From Diacronema lutheri (Eukaryota; Haptophyta; Pavlovophyceae; Pavlovales; Pavlovaceae), in the NCBI GenBank assembly GCA_019448385.1, contig JAGTXO010000011.1, forward strand, positions 462,001-526,000: a DNA stretch of 64,000 nucleotides, in the 5' to 3' direction. The stretch's first letter is position 1; every line of letters starts with the position of its first letter. The position numbers were made by a program, and so were the translations under genes. Shown in pieces: positions 1-10,355 of this stretch. The notes under the pieces were generated by a model that was not told the DNA's origin, did no database searches, and saw only the letters and a list, made by a program, of their open reading frames with translations.

Positions 1-1248
1 GCCAACATTGGTGCGTCATCGCGTCGACCTCTTGGCGCCTGGCGTCGTCCACCGCATCGCGTGCGGGAGCGCGCGGCGGCTGCGCGACAAAGGGAGTGAT
101 CGGGTGCGCGGCGGGCGGGGTGGCGCCCGTGCTGCCGCCCGGCCGCCCGGGCGCGGTGGCGCGTGGCCGCCCTGCCGCGTGCGCGTCGTCCGGCACCGGC
201 GCGCTCGTCGCAACGCGCAGCAGCGTCGTGTCGCGCGCGGGCGCGCTGGACGGGCAGAGCGCATAGGCATGCCCGCCGACAACGACCAGCGCTCCGTTTT
301 CGCGCAGGTGCGCGGCCGGGTCGTGATTCGGCGGAGAGCCGGACTCGCCGCCGATGCGCACCATACTCCACGCATGCGGCGAGCCATCGTCCATGGGCGC
401 GTGGAGGACGAGCACGCACCCGCCCGGCGCCTCGGTGCAGCCACGAAGAAAGGCCGCCACGTTCTCGCACCCGTCGCTGCGCGCGCCGGGCACACCGCCA
501 CGCACGCCGAGGACGGCGAGGGCACGACGGAGGCAGTTGCCCGGAAGCTGCGAGTCGTGCCCGTCGACCTTGCGCGACACCACGCTCTGGCCGTTGCGGA
601 ACTGCACCTCGACGCAGCCGGGTTGCGCACACGGCCGAGCGGCGCCCGGAACGGCCGCGGCGGGCGCAGCGGCGGGCGCGGCGACGGGCGCGCCGCGCGC
701 TGGCGAGGCGACGCGCCCGGCGGCGAGAGCGCGCGCGCGCTCCCCGCTCAGCGCGCGCCGCTCCTTGCGCTGCGCGCTCTTGAGGAGGTTGCGCGCGCGG
801 TTCCGCGCCATTCGCGCCGCCTTGAGGTCGTGTGCGGCATAGATGCACGCCGTGTGCGCGAGGTAGACGCGCTCCTCGACGTCATCACCCCCTTGCGCGC
901 CGTCCGCTTGCCCGCCGACGAGTTCAGCGAAGGCGGCTTTCGCCGCGGCGTCCGCCGAGTACATCTGCCCGACGACTTGTCTGCGCTGTTCGTATAGGAG
1001 TGAGCGGCGGCGAGTCTCCGCCGCGAGTTGCGCAGCGCGACCGTCCTGCGCGCGACGCGCGCGCGCCGCGCGCGCGCGCGCGCGCGCGGCGCGCGCGCGC
1101 GTGAGACTGCGGCCGGCGCACGCACGGGCGCCGCGCGGGCCGGTGCATGCGGCCAGCGGCTCGGCGGCAACATCCGGCCGCGGCGAGCGGCGGGGGCGAG
1201 CGCCGACACGATCGCCGCCCGAACGTTGCCGTCGCACAGCCTCACCAT
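1..1248 (-). CDS. Edge-cut gene with possible papain-fold (OTU-like) cysteine peptidase domain
   Basis: The gene runs off the left edge on the minus strand. An ATG at 1248-1246 opens a short first exon. A GTGCGT donor at 1125 and a CAG acceptor at 1048-1046 give an 80-nt phase-0 intron that skips a CG-dinucleotide run and lands in a frame open to base 1. The second exon starts with a charged helical stretch (QLAAETRRRSLLYEQRRQ), then a basic region, an Ala/Pro linker and a globular part. In that part PGNCLRRALAVLG and, about 95 residues later, GALVVVGGHAYALCPS resemble the Cys-box and His-box of OTU/papain-fold peptidases. This is a motif impression only; no Asn/Asp partner was assigned and the C-terminus is outside the window. 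The start is uncertain because the first-exon frame is open further upstream. Confidence 0.5.
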
Positions 1249-1516
1249 CTCGGGCGCCTCGGCGCGGTCGCTGGCGCTGGCGACGCCAGGCGCGTCGGCC
1301 GGGGCGCCGTCGACCGTCAGGTCGTCGGGGCAGAAGGGCCAACTTTGGCGCCTAAAAGCCGTTTTCGACAAGGGCCAGAGTGATTTGAAAAGACGACGTC
1401 GCGCGGACTAGTCTCCTGCAGCGCTGCGATCAAGCTCGGGCCTGACAGCCTGCAGCAGCAGTGGCTGAGCTCTCCCAGAGCTCACCGTTTGCCGGCCAGC
1501 GCCTGGGCAGACGCAG

Positions 1517-2467
1517 CGCGCACTCGCGCTCGAGCACACGGCGGCGCTGTCGGGATCCGAAGAGGGTGTCGCCGCGCTCCTCGAGGCCGGCGCGGTCGAG
1601 CACCTGCAGACGCTGTGCTTTGTGCGCGCGCCCGCGGCGCGCGCAAACGCCGCCGCGACGCTCGCAAACCTGTGCGCGGCGAGCTCGCCGACATGCCAGC
1701 GCGTGGCCGAGGCGGACGGGCTCGTTGCCCGCCCGTGCGACGACCTCGCGCCCGGCGCGACGCTGCGCGACGTGGACGTGACCGCCGAAGCCGCGCTGCT
1801 CGCAAACCTCTCGACGCAGCCCGCCGCGCTCAGCGCGATCGCCGCGCGTGCCGAGGCGGTCACGGCGCGGCTGCTCGAGAGCACGGACGAGGGGACGGCG
1901 CGGCTTGCGCACGTGCTCGTCAACGCCGCGCAGTCCGCTCAGTGCGGCACGCGCCTGCTGCGCAACGACGGCGAGCTCCTCTTGAAGTTGGTCGGCTCGC
2001 AGCTTGCGCACGAGGACGGCGTGCGGCGACAGGGCGCGGCGGGCGTGTGGCGCAACCTGTGCCTGGGTGAGTACAACCACGCGCCGCTCTGCCGCCTCCC
2101 CGCCCTCCTCCCCGCCGTCTGCGCGCGCTTCCTCCCTCGCAACGCCGAGCTGGACTCGGAGGACCTTGCGTCCATGGCCGAACCCATGCGCGCCGAGCTC
2201 GCGGCGGCGCTCGAGTCGGCGCTGCCGGGCACGCTCGAGCCAGAGCCGTCGATCCGGCTGATGCTCACCGAGTGCCTCCTCGCGCTCACCGCGACGCGCC
2301 TCGGCCGCACCGCGCTCCGGACGGCGCATGTCTACCCGGTGCTGCACGAGAGCCACAAGCGCGAGGAGGACGAGGCCGTCAAGACGCAGAACGAGGAGAT
2401 CGTCTCGCTGATCCTCGCCGACGAGGGTGGCGTCGCGTCGGCATCCTGTGCGCCGAATGAAAAATGA
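1517..2467 (+). CDS. HGH1: HGH1 family armadillo-like protein
   Basis: Recognised as HGH1 (FAM203), an alpha-helical repeat protein known in yeast and mammals as a chaperone/adaptor for folding of translation elongation factor 2. The frame shows the family pattern: paired helices (ANAAATLANLC, AEAALLANLS), the centre GVWRNLCLGEYNHAPL, then SIRLMLTECLLALTAT and the C-terminal VYPVLHESHKREEDEAV followed by an ILADE helix. Length is about 315 residues, slightly shorter than animal HGH1. The N-terminal roughly 50 residues and the initiating ATG are not clear. The frame is open from a possible acceptor AG at 1515-1516; the first in-frame ATG-like start commonly chosen would be near 1622, which would cut off conserved helices. 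The stop TGA (2465-2467) is also the last three bases of the hAT target duplication. Confidence 0.8.
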   Translation, partial: RALALEHTAALSGSEEGVAALLEAGAVEHLQTLCFVRAPAARANAAATLANLCAASSPTCQRVAEADGLVARPCDDLAPGATLRDVDVTAEAALLANLSTQPAALSAIAARAEAVTARLLESTDEGTARLAHVLVNAAQSAQCGTRLLRNDGELLLKLVGSQLAHEDGVRRQGAAGVWRNLCLGEYNHAPLCRLPALLPAVCARFLPRNAELDSEDLASMAEPMRAELAAALESALPGTLEPEPSIRLMLTECLLALTATRLGRTALRTAHVYPVLHESHKREEDEAVKTQNEEIVSLILADEGGVASASCAPNEK

Positions 2468-3930
2468 CAGTGTTCGGCGTTTGGCGCCGCAGGCGAAGAA
2501 AATTTTTGGCCCAACTGTTTGGAATGACGACCGTTTGACCAAACACTTGGCCAAACAGTTTGGTCAGCATGCCACCCAAACAAACAGTTTGACAAACAGT
2601 TTGGCCAGTTGGCCAAACTGTTGGCCCAACAGTACACGTGCCCGGACTGTGCCGGACCTTGTCCGGAAACGCTGCCGCACTAGTCAAAAGTCACTCTGAG
2701 TCACTATCACTTAGTCACCCTCACACTCAGAGTCGTCACTGGCGGCCGCTGGCTCACTGACATTGGCCAAGTGTTTGGTCAAACGGCCCTGAGAGGTCGG
2801 GGTGCGCTCCGCGCATGTGCTCCATGAAGCCAAAGTTGATGCGCAGGAGGCAGGTCATCTCGAGCTCCTCCTCGCCAAGGGGGTGTTGCCGGATGACAAG
2901 GAGGGTTTCGCCAAGGAGGTGCTGCTCGGCTTTTGGAGAGCGTCATCATCCCGTCGAGGAACGTCTGCTTGGCCTTGCCCGCCGCCGCCGTTGCCGTCGC
3001 GGCTTGGCCGGCCACCAATGCCATCGACGCGACGCGCGACGAGCGCGCCACCGCGGAGCGATGCAACGATTGCTCGGCCACAGTCGAGTTGGGGTCCTCC
3101 GCCTCCATGTGCCTGATCGCCGGCGTCGTGACCCACGCGCCGTCAGTCCCGTCCTTGTTCTTGACACCGCGGTTCATCTGGACGGCGTGGTTGCAGCGCC
3201 GGCCCGCGTCCAAGGCAAAGCAGCAGACGTGCGCCGACATGTACGCGGAGTCCAAACTTCCCCATGCCATCCGCCATTGCGTGGACGAGGGCGACCTGTG
3301 AGCGGCCGAAAGACCTGCCACACGCTCGACGACGATCCTCGCTTACCCGTGACGACGGGGGGCGCCGTCGTACAGCAGGCTGGGAACGGAGCATGCCGGT
3401 CCGCGGCGGTCACAGCAGCCAAGCCAAGAGCTAGCATCGACGTCGGCGTCGTAGTCGCCAGGCTCAGCGTCGACGTCGCCATAGATGTCGATGTCGGCGG
3501 CGCCCCCGCCGGCGAGCAATCTTATCGACGGCATCATGCACTTCCGACTTCCCCAGCCTTGTGCCCCCCGGACTCTCCCCGGGGGCTGCAGTCCGGTTGT
3601 TTGCCAAACAGTTGGGCCAACCGAGGCTCAACCAAACAGTTTGGCAAACTGTTTGGCGGGAGGGTCTGTCGAGCTCCGTCAAACAAACGTTTGGCAAACG
3701 GGCTGTTTGGCAAACGCGTTTGCCAAACTGTTTGGTGTTTGGCCAACACTGGCCCGTTCCCTGCAGACAAAAATTTCTGCGGACAAAAATCGTGACGCTC
3801 TTCGGGCCCCTGTTCGATTTTGCGCCGCCATGGATTTTCGGTATCGTCACATATGCCGAAACCCAAAATTTCGTAAACTTGACGCCAAAAAGTTTACAGG
3901 GAACGGGCCATAGCCAAACGCCGAACACTG
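2468..3930. mobile_element. Non-autonomous hAT DNA transposon
   Basis: Perfect 18-bp terminal inverted repeats, CAGTGTTCGGCGTTTGGC at 2468-2485 and its complement at 3913-3930, bound 1,463 bp. They are flanked by a perfect 8-bp target duplication, AAAAATGA, at 2460-2467 and 3931-3938. CAGTG-type termini with an 8-bp duplication are the hAT superfamily hallmark. Both ends carry clusters of overlapping palindromic subterminal motifs built on CCAAACAGTTTGG (about 2510-2640 and 3595-3765), the type of array hAT transposases bind. The interior keeps only a BED-finger-like piece on the minus strand and no catalytic domain, so movement would need a transposase supplied elsewhere. Perfect ends and duplication imply a recent insertion. 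Confidence 0.92.
2800..3321 (-). pseudogene. N-terminal fragment of hAT transposase (BED-finger-like)
   Basis: Inside the hAT element, the minus strand reads CCFALDAGRRCNHAVQ, then TDGAWVTTPAIRHMEAEDP, then KQTFLDGMMTLSKSRAA. This order (a Cys/His pair, a T-x2-IRHM helix, then a KQ-T-LD segment) matches the BED zinc finger and linker at the start of hAT transposases. The usual final His of the finger (H-P) is D-P here, so the finger may not bind zinc. Nothing resembling the RNase-H-like core or the hAT dimerisation domain is present. I read it as the first transposase exon kept in an internally deleted copy. Confidence 0.5.
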
Positions 3931-3998
3931 AAAAATGAGCCTTTATCCGACCTTGTCTGGTCGCCTGTGGCGGCCTCTTCGCAGCGGCCGCTCACGTC

Positions 3999-6900
3999 AT
4001 GCGTGTCGCCAACGGCCTGTGGCTCGCCGCGGCCGCGGCGACGCTGGGCAGCGCGCGCGGGGGCTGCGTGCAGGACGCGCTTGACGCCTACTGCAGCGCG
4101 CAGCACCGTGGCATGGTCGCACGCTTCGTCAACCAGCATTGGGCATGCTTTGCGGGCGTGTCGTCGAAGCTCGCGATGCAGTGCGCATCAGACGACGCGG
4201 GCTTCGAGCTGTGCCGGCAGCACGTGCCGGTGCCCTTCTTCTGGCACGACGACCACCACCACCAACTTTCGCATGTCTGGCGCGACCAGGCTGCCTGCCT
4301 CGTGGCGCTCAATCCCGTGCGCAAACCGCAGCCGAGCGCGCCGCCGCCGCCCGCGCCGCCACCGCCCCGCCCGCCGCCGTCGCCGCTGCCACCGCGGCCG
4401 CACACGGCGCCGGCGCCGCCGGCGGCGCCGCCGCCGCCGATCCTCCTACCACCCGTCGTCGAGCTCCTCCCCGCCGAGCGCACCACGCGTGACGGCCTCC
4501 GCCTCGCGTCGCCGTCCGGGCGCTTCCGGATCCAATCAGCCCTCGACGCCTACTCTCGGGACCTCGAGCGGCGCGGGCGTGTCGCGTGGCAGTTCAAGTG
4601 GGAGGCGCGCCGCGTGCGCGATGGCGCCGGCGCGTTCGCCGGCATCGACGCGGCCGACGCCGACCGCCTCGACCTTGACGACGCGCGCGTGTCGAGCGTC
4701 GGTGCGCGCTCGCCAAACCTCATCATACGGCCCGGCGCGCTCATCCCCGGCGCCGAGTACGCGTTCTCGCTCACGGTGGGCGCGCCCGACGCGCCGGCGG
4801 ACGAGCGCGTCGTGCTCACGACCGCCGCGCGCGTCAATCGGCCGCCCTCCGGCGGCTCGCTCGCCTCGACGCCCGCCGGCGGCGTCGAGCTCGCGACCGA
4901 ATTTCAAATCGACGCGCCCGGCTGGGAGGACGAGCAGTTGCCGCTGCAATTCGCTTTCGGCTACGCGCGCTCGCGGCTCGCGCCGGCGGCGGACGATGTC
5001 GCGCTCGCCGAGCTCGGCCGCGCCTCACGCGCGCGCGCGTACATGCCCGCCGGCCACTACCACTTTGTCGTGCGCGTGCACGACGCGCTCGGCGCGTTCG
5101 TGCGGCACGTGGCGGACGCGGAGACGGCCGTGCGCACGCAGAAGCTGACGGCCGCGGCGGTGAGCGGCGTGCTCGACACGGCGGCGGGCGCGACGGTGGA
5201 GCAGCGGCAGCAGCTCTGCCTCGCCCTCGCCGAGAAGCTCAACGCGGCTGTGCCCGAGCCGCCGCCGCCGGGCCACGAGGGACCGCACGCGCGTCCGCTC
5301 AGCGCGGAGGAGGTGGCGTCACAGTCCGCCGCGCGCGTGCGGATGATCGAGATGATCTCCGCGTCGATCACGTCGGCGGCGGGCAGCGAGGGCGACGCCG
5401 CGGCCGGCGCGCCGCCGCTCTCCAGCTCAGCGCTCGGGCAGCACGCCGCGACCGTCGCGTCGGTCACCGCGCGACCCGACCAGTTGCCGCCGAGCGCACA
5501 GGTGCAGGCCGCCAGGCTTGTTCATTCTCTCGCGAGCGCGTCGGCGCGCACGGGGATCGGCGAGGGCGTGTCGACGGGCCACTCCCTCGTGGCGTCTCTC
5601 TCGTCGCTTCTCACGACCAACGCGAGCGAGCTCGCCGAGCACGAGGCCGATGCCGTCTCGACCTCCGTGCTCGCGGCCGCGCGGCACGTCGGCCGCGGCC
5701 TCGTGATGGACGCGATGCCCGGCGAGGCGCCCGTCTCGGTCGCGTCAGCGCAGCTCAACGTGACGGCGGCGCGCGCGGCCGCGCACCTGCTCGGCGGCGC
5801 CGGCCATGCGCGCATCGCCGCGCCGGGCGGAGCGCACGGCGGCGGGCTGCAGCTGCCGCGCGGCGTCCTCGGCGCGCACCCCACCGACCAGACGCAGGGC
5901 GGCGTCGACATCAAGCTCGTCTCCTTCGGCCGGAACGTGCACAAGGACCCAGCGGCGCTCGCCGCAGCCGCGCTCGCGCGCGCGGCCGAGGCGGGCGCGG
6001 CCGACGCCAGTGCGGGCGCGGCCGACGCCAGTGGGGGCGCGGACGCGGCCGCGGACGCGGCGGCGCCGAGCGTCGAGGCGCTGCGCCACACGGTCTCGAC
6101 GCAGGTCTTCGCGGTCGAGATCGCGTCGGCGGAGCACGGCCACGCGCTCGAGGTGCGTGACTTGGCTGAGCCAATGATCATCGAGCTCTACCTTGGCGAG
6201 TCGACCACGTCGCAGCACGCCGCCGACCCCGTCGCGCGCGCAGAGAATCTCGCGTGCGTCGACGCGCACATGCGCGCGTACGCCGCGTCGATGCGCGGCG
6301 CGTGGCTCTGGTTCAACGGCACGGCCGTCGAGTCGCTCGACGACGTGTTTGCACTGCGGCTGCTTGCGATGCGCAGCGCGCAGACGGCGGCGGAGGCGGC
6401 GGAGCGCTACGCCGACTGGAACACGACCGCCGCGCGCGCGCCCTACGACCTGCCCGACGGCGACGCGGGCGACGCGCTTGAGCTCGCGCGCGCGTACGCG
6501 GAGGTGATGTCGACGCGTGCGCGCGTGCACGAGCTCGCGCTCGCGTGCCCCGAGCCGGCGGCCGCGTCGTGCACGTACTGGGATGAGCCGACCGGCGGCT
6601 GGTCGAGCGCCGGGTGCGTCGCGCTACCGCGCCTTCCCGAGTTCTCGTACGGCCTGCACCTTCTCGACGGCGGCGAGGGCGCCGAGGCGCATGGCGCGCG
6701 CGTCGTGCGCTGCGCGTGCACGCACTTGACCGGTGCGCGCGGCGGCGCACCGTCCGGAGGCGTGGCCTTGAAAGCGGCCGTGCCCCCGCGCCGCCGGGCA
6801 CGGCGTCTCCTGCGGCCTCGCGCCCTGCTTGCCCGTCTTGCCCCGCCTCACCGACGCGCACACACTCCGACACACGCACGCACACGCACACACGCGCACA

Positions 6901-9409
6901 CATTTACACTCACACACTCACACATACACACACACGCACGCACACGTTTACACTCACACACGCACTCACGCACACGCGCGCGCACACATTTACACTCACA
7001 CACGCACTCACACGCACACACGCACACACATTTACACTCACACACGCACTCACGCACACGCGCGCGCACACGTTTACACTCACACACGCACTCACACACA
7101 CGCGCGCGCACACACGCGCACGCACTCACTCACGCACACACTCACACACACTGAACCTGCTGCCGCCGCCGACCCGCCCGCGCGCAGACTTCGCCGGCCT
7201 GTCGATCCCGCTGAGCAAGGAGGAGCTGCTCGCGCAGATCTCGGCGGTGCACATCAACACCTTCTCCTTCCACGACTTTGGGCACGCGCTCACCCACTTC
7301 GACTATGCGGCCAACCGCGAGATCTACGACCTCGTCATCTCGCTCGTCGCGGCGAACGCGCTGCTCCTGGCGATCGGCTGCGCGTGGGACTGGCGCGCGG
7401 CTGCAAAGCGGCGCGACGAGCAGCAGAGGAAGGTGGCCGCGGCGATCGCCGACCGACAGACGGCGCGCGCGCGCGAGGAGGCGCGCGTGCGCGAGGCCAA
7501 GGCGCGCGCAAAGGCGTTAAGCGCGCTGCCGATCGACAGCATGGCGGCCTCGGTCGCGCAGGCGCCGCCGGGGCGTGCGAGTCAGCAGGGCGTGTGGGCG
7601 AACACGCGCTCGCACTTCGCCTCGCGCGAGCTCTTCGTGAGCTTGCGCGGCGAGGTGGGCGGCAAGCTGCGCGACGAGCACACGCTCGTCGCCGTCTTCC
7701 TCTCGTCGAACCGCTCCTACTCGCGTGCGCAGCTCGTGCAGATCTTCTTCAACGTGATCGCCGTTGAGCTCGTGTGCGAGTGCATGCTCTACTCGGCACC
7801 GTCCGACAGCGCGGAGGCGGACGCGGCCGCGCGCGACGCGGCGGTCAACGCGCTCGTCGCGAGCGGCGTCGAGCTCGACGTGGCGATGGCGCAGGTGAGC
7901 GCGCACCCGCCCGTCGCCGCGTCCGCCGCGTCGCACGACGTCGTCACGTTCGTGCTCACGTCGCTCATCACGTCGGCAGTGTGCCTGCCGGCGATGATCA
8001 CGTTCAAGCAGCTCTGGTTCTTGTACGAGGCGTGGCCGTTCCGCCGCTGCCTGCGCGCGCCCAGCCGCACCCACCGCAAGCTCGCGGCGACAAAGATACA
8101 GGCGAAGCACCGCGCGAGGCTCGCGCGCATGGAGGTGGCGCTGCTCGCGCGCGAGGGGGGGATAGCGCGCGGCGCGGGCGACGCGGCGGCGCGCGCTGCG
8201 GCGGCGCGCGCGGCGGCCGAGGCCGCGTCGGAGAAGCGGCGGCGCGACGAGGCGCAGCGGCTGACCGCCGAAATTCGAAAGCTCACCGCCGAGGCGGACA
8301 CGCTCCTCCGGGAAGCGACGCGCCAACGGCGCAGTCACGAGGCGGACCTGCTGCACGACACGCTCGCGCATGCCGAGGTGGTGCGCCAGCAGCTGCTCGC
8401 CGCCAAGGAGCGCAAGCACAACATCGAGCGGATCGACGAGCTCAAGAAGCTGCGCAACCGCGTCGCCGCGAGGCGCGACGCCGAGAGCAGGCGCGCGCCG
8501 CCGGGCGGTGCGGCCGTCGGCGCCGACGCGCTCGCGCACAGGCCGCCGCCCGCCGCGGCGGGGCCGGGCGGCGTCTACCCGAGCTGCGCGGCGCGCGCGC
8601 TCGCCGCCGCGCCGCCCGGCGACACGGCTCTCGCGCTCAAGCCGGCGCTCGCCGGCGCGTCCGGCCGCTCGCGCGCGCCGACGAACTCGTCCGCCTCCGA
8701 GTCGTCAGCCGACGCGGGCAACGGCGCGCCGGCGGCGGACGCCAGCTCGCCCAAGCGCGTACGGCCCGCGCCGCCGCCCGGCCAGCCGCCCGTCGCCGCC
8801 AGCGGCCGTGGCCTCTTCGGGCGCGGTGGCTCGCGCGACGTGAAGCGGCGAGGCGCTGGCGGCGCGCCCGTCGCGCCGACGTGCGGCGGCGGCGGTGGCG
8901 GCGGTGGTGGTGGCGGCGGCGGCGGTGGCGACAAGCACGCCTACGGCCGGCTTGAGGATGGCGACGCGGACGGCGCGCCGGTGCCGCGCGCGATGACGCG
9001 CGCGCAGAAGGCAGCGAGGCGCGCGCGCGAGCGGCAGCGCGCGCAGATGGCCGCCATGCTGGAGAGCGAGGGGCGGCGGTGCTGGCATTTGCCGCTCGTC
9101 TACTTCCACGCGCTCGCATGGGTGGCCATGTGGCTGTGCCTCGCCTTCTGCTGCACCGTGATCATCACGTACGGGCAGGTGATGGGCGAGAGCGCGAGCC
9201 GCTCGATGCTCATGTCGTGGAGCGTCGCGCTCGGCCAGACCTTCTTCGTGCACGAGCCGCTCATGATCACGCTCTCGGCGGCCGTGCCGGTGCTGCTCAA
9301 GGCGGTCGCGGCGGTCGTGTGCGTCGGCACCGTGCTCGACCGCGTCGACGGGTGGAACGACTGGCTCGACTCGTTCTGGGAATGGGTTGACTACTTCTCG
9401 CAGTGTTGA
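3999..9409 (+). CDS. Polycystin-1-like protein with GPS site and IQ motif
   Basis: Two exons (3999-6732, 7188-9409), 1,651 residues. The start gives a signal peptide (MRVANGLWLAAAAATLGS), followed by a Cys-rich segment, a Pro-rich stalk (about residues 110-155) and a long REJ/GAIN-like ectodomain. A clear GPS follows: CTYWDEPTGGWSSAGC and, after a spacer, VRCACTHLT. The 455-nt intron is fixed by donor G|GTGCGC at 6733 and acceptor CAG at 7185-7187, giving HLT|DFAGLSIPL. Hydrophobic segments follow: LVISLVAANALLLAIG, IFFNVIAVELVCE, VVTFVLTSLITSAV, then after a coiled, Ala/Gly-rich cytoplasmic stretch, LAWVAMWLCLAFCC and two more near the end. AATKIQAKHRARLAR is an IQ calmodulin-binding motif. 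SWSVALGQTFFVHEPL resembles the conserved polycystin-1 loop. The six-helix PKD channel domain is absent. Likely a plasma-membrane or ciliary receptor-like protein. Confidence 0.85.
6850..7155 (+). repeat. CA-rich minisatellite filling an intron
   Basis: Most of the polycystin-1-like intron is CA-repeat derived. About 42-bp units, each with a TTTACACTCACAC core and a CGCACGCAC-type remainder, repeat four to five times between about 6895 and 7100, with simpler ACAC/ACGC tracts around them. It carries long meaningless open frames on both strands. Confidence 0.9.
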
Positions 9410-9470
9410 GTTTCCGTTGACGTGGGTCTTTTCAGAGGGGTTTGTGTGTCTCAACTTATAAGCATGCGCC

Positions 9471-10295
9471 TCAGGAAATATTGCACGTTCCGCAAAAGCG
9501 CGCGCCGCCGTCCGCCCGACGCACGGTCGCAGCGGCCGGCCGCGGCGTGCCCGAGCGCGACGTCGCGCGCGACGCCTCGCCCGTTGCGCCGCCGGTCGAG
9601 ATGCCGCCGCCGGCGGTGGCGATGCGCGACGACGTCGCGTTGGTGGACGCGCTTTTCATCGACCCATCTTCCGACGCCGCCTTTGAGCGGCGGCGTGCGG
9701 CCGCCGTCCGGCCACCGGCGAGCGATGGTGTCGTCGAAAACGAGCCCGATTCGGATCGCGAGCGGAAGTCGACGCGGTGGCCGTGCTCGTCGTACTGCGT
9801 CTCGCGCGGGCGCGAGAGGAGATCGACAATGGCCGCGTGGTCGTGCCGTTGCGCGATGAAGGTGACCGAGCCGCGCCGGATCTTCTCGTCCGCGTGCGGC
9901 AGCGACGTGAGGAAGCGCACAAGCTCGAGGTGCCCGCCCTCGACGGCGAGGTGCAGCGGGCTCATCTGGTATTTGTCGAGCCGGTTGAGCTCGCTGGCGC
10001 CAATCCCGTTCTGCACAAGCAGGCGCGCGATCGCGAGGTGGCCCTCGTTGCACGCGTAGTGCAGCGCGTTCTGATCGTCATTGTCGAGCACGGCGAGCTT
10101 GCATCCCGCCTGGATCAGCGCGCGCACCGACGCCTCCTGCCCGCCAGCCGATGCGACGTGCAGCAGCGTCTCGCCGGTCGCGGGGTCGACGGGTTTGTTC
10201 ACATCGACGCCCGCCTGCTCACAATACGCCGCCAGCGCGACCACGTCGCCACCCTCCGCCGCCGCACTCGCCTCCTCTGGCGTGCGAGGCGGCAT
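9471..10295 (-). CDS. Small ankyrin-repeat protein
   Basis: 274 residues, single exon. The ATG at 10295-10293 is chosen because MPPRTPEEASAAAEGG leads straight into the first ankyrin helix; the frame is open upstream but reads as low-complexity Arg. Three to four ankyrin repeats are visible: GETLLHVASAGGQEASVRA, NALHYACNEGHLAIARLL, SPLHLAVEGGHLELVRFL, then a degenerate TFIAQRHDHAAIVDLL. A Ser/Thr/Ala-rich tail with RSRSESGSFSTTPS may be phosphorylated. Function is presumably protein binding; no catalytic domain. Tail-to-tail with the polycystin-1-like gene (61-bp gap) and head-to-head with the glycosyltransferase gene (60-bp gap). Confidence 0.85.
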   Translation of the reverse strand: MPPRTPEEASAAAEGGDVVALAAYCEQAGVDVNKPVDPATGETLLHVASAGGQEASVRALIQAGCKLAVLDNDDQNALHYACNEGHLAIARLLVQNGIGASELNRLDKYQMSPLHLAVEGGHLELVRFLTSLPHADEKIRRGSVTFIAQRHDHAAIVDLLSRPRETQYDEHGHRVDFRSRSESGSFSTTPSLAGGRTAAARRRSKAASEDGSMKSASTNATSSRIATAGGGISTGGATGEASRATSRSGTPRPAAATVRRADGGARFCGTCNIS

Positions 10296-10355
10296 GGGCC
10301 CACCGGTGGGTGTTGGCAAAACGGAAATTGAGCGTCCCTTTTCAAAAAGCGAGGA
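10296..10355. promoter_or_regulatory. Short divergent intergenic region, presumed bidirectional promoter
   Basis: Only 60 bp separate the start codons of the ankyrin gene (minus) and the glycosyltransferase gene (plus). Both promoters must lie here or inside the opposite gene. I see no TATA box. This is inference from layout. Confidence 0.4.

Noticed and set aside
1050-1110. CG-dinucleotide run as Z-DNA or a functional element
   Set aside because: Alternating CG could form Z-DNA, but it lies inside a short intron and nothing else supports a role.
2465-2467. HGH1 truncated by the hAT element
   Set aside because: The stop codon lies in the target duplication itself, so the stop existed before insertion.
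6829-7154. His/Thr-rich and Val/Cys-rich open frames
   Set aside because: They are the CA-rich intron repeat read in both directions.
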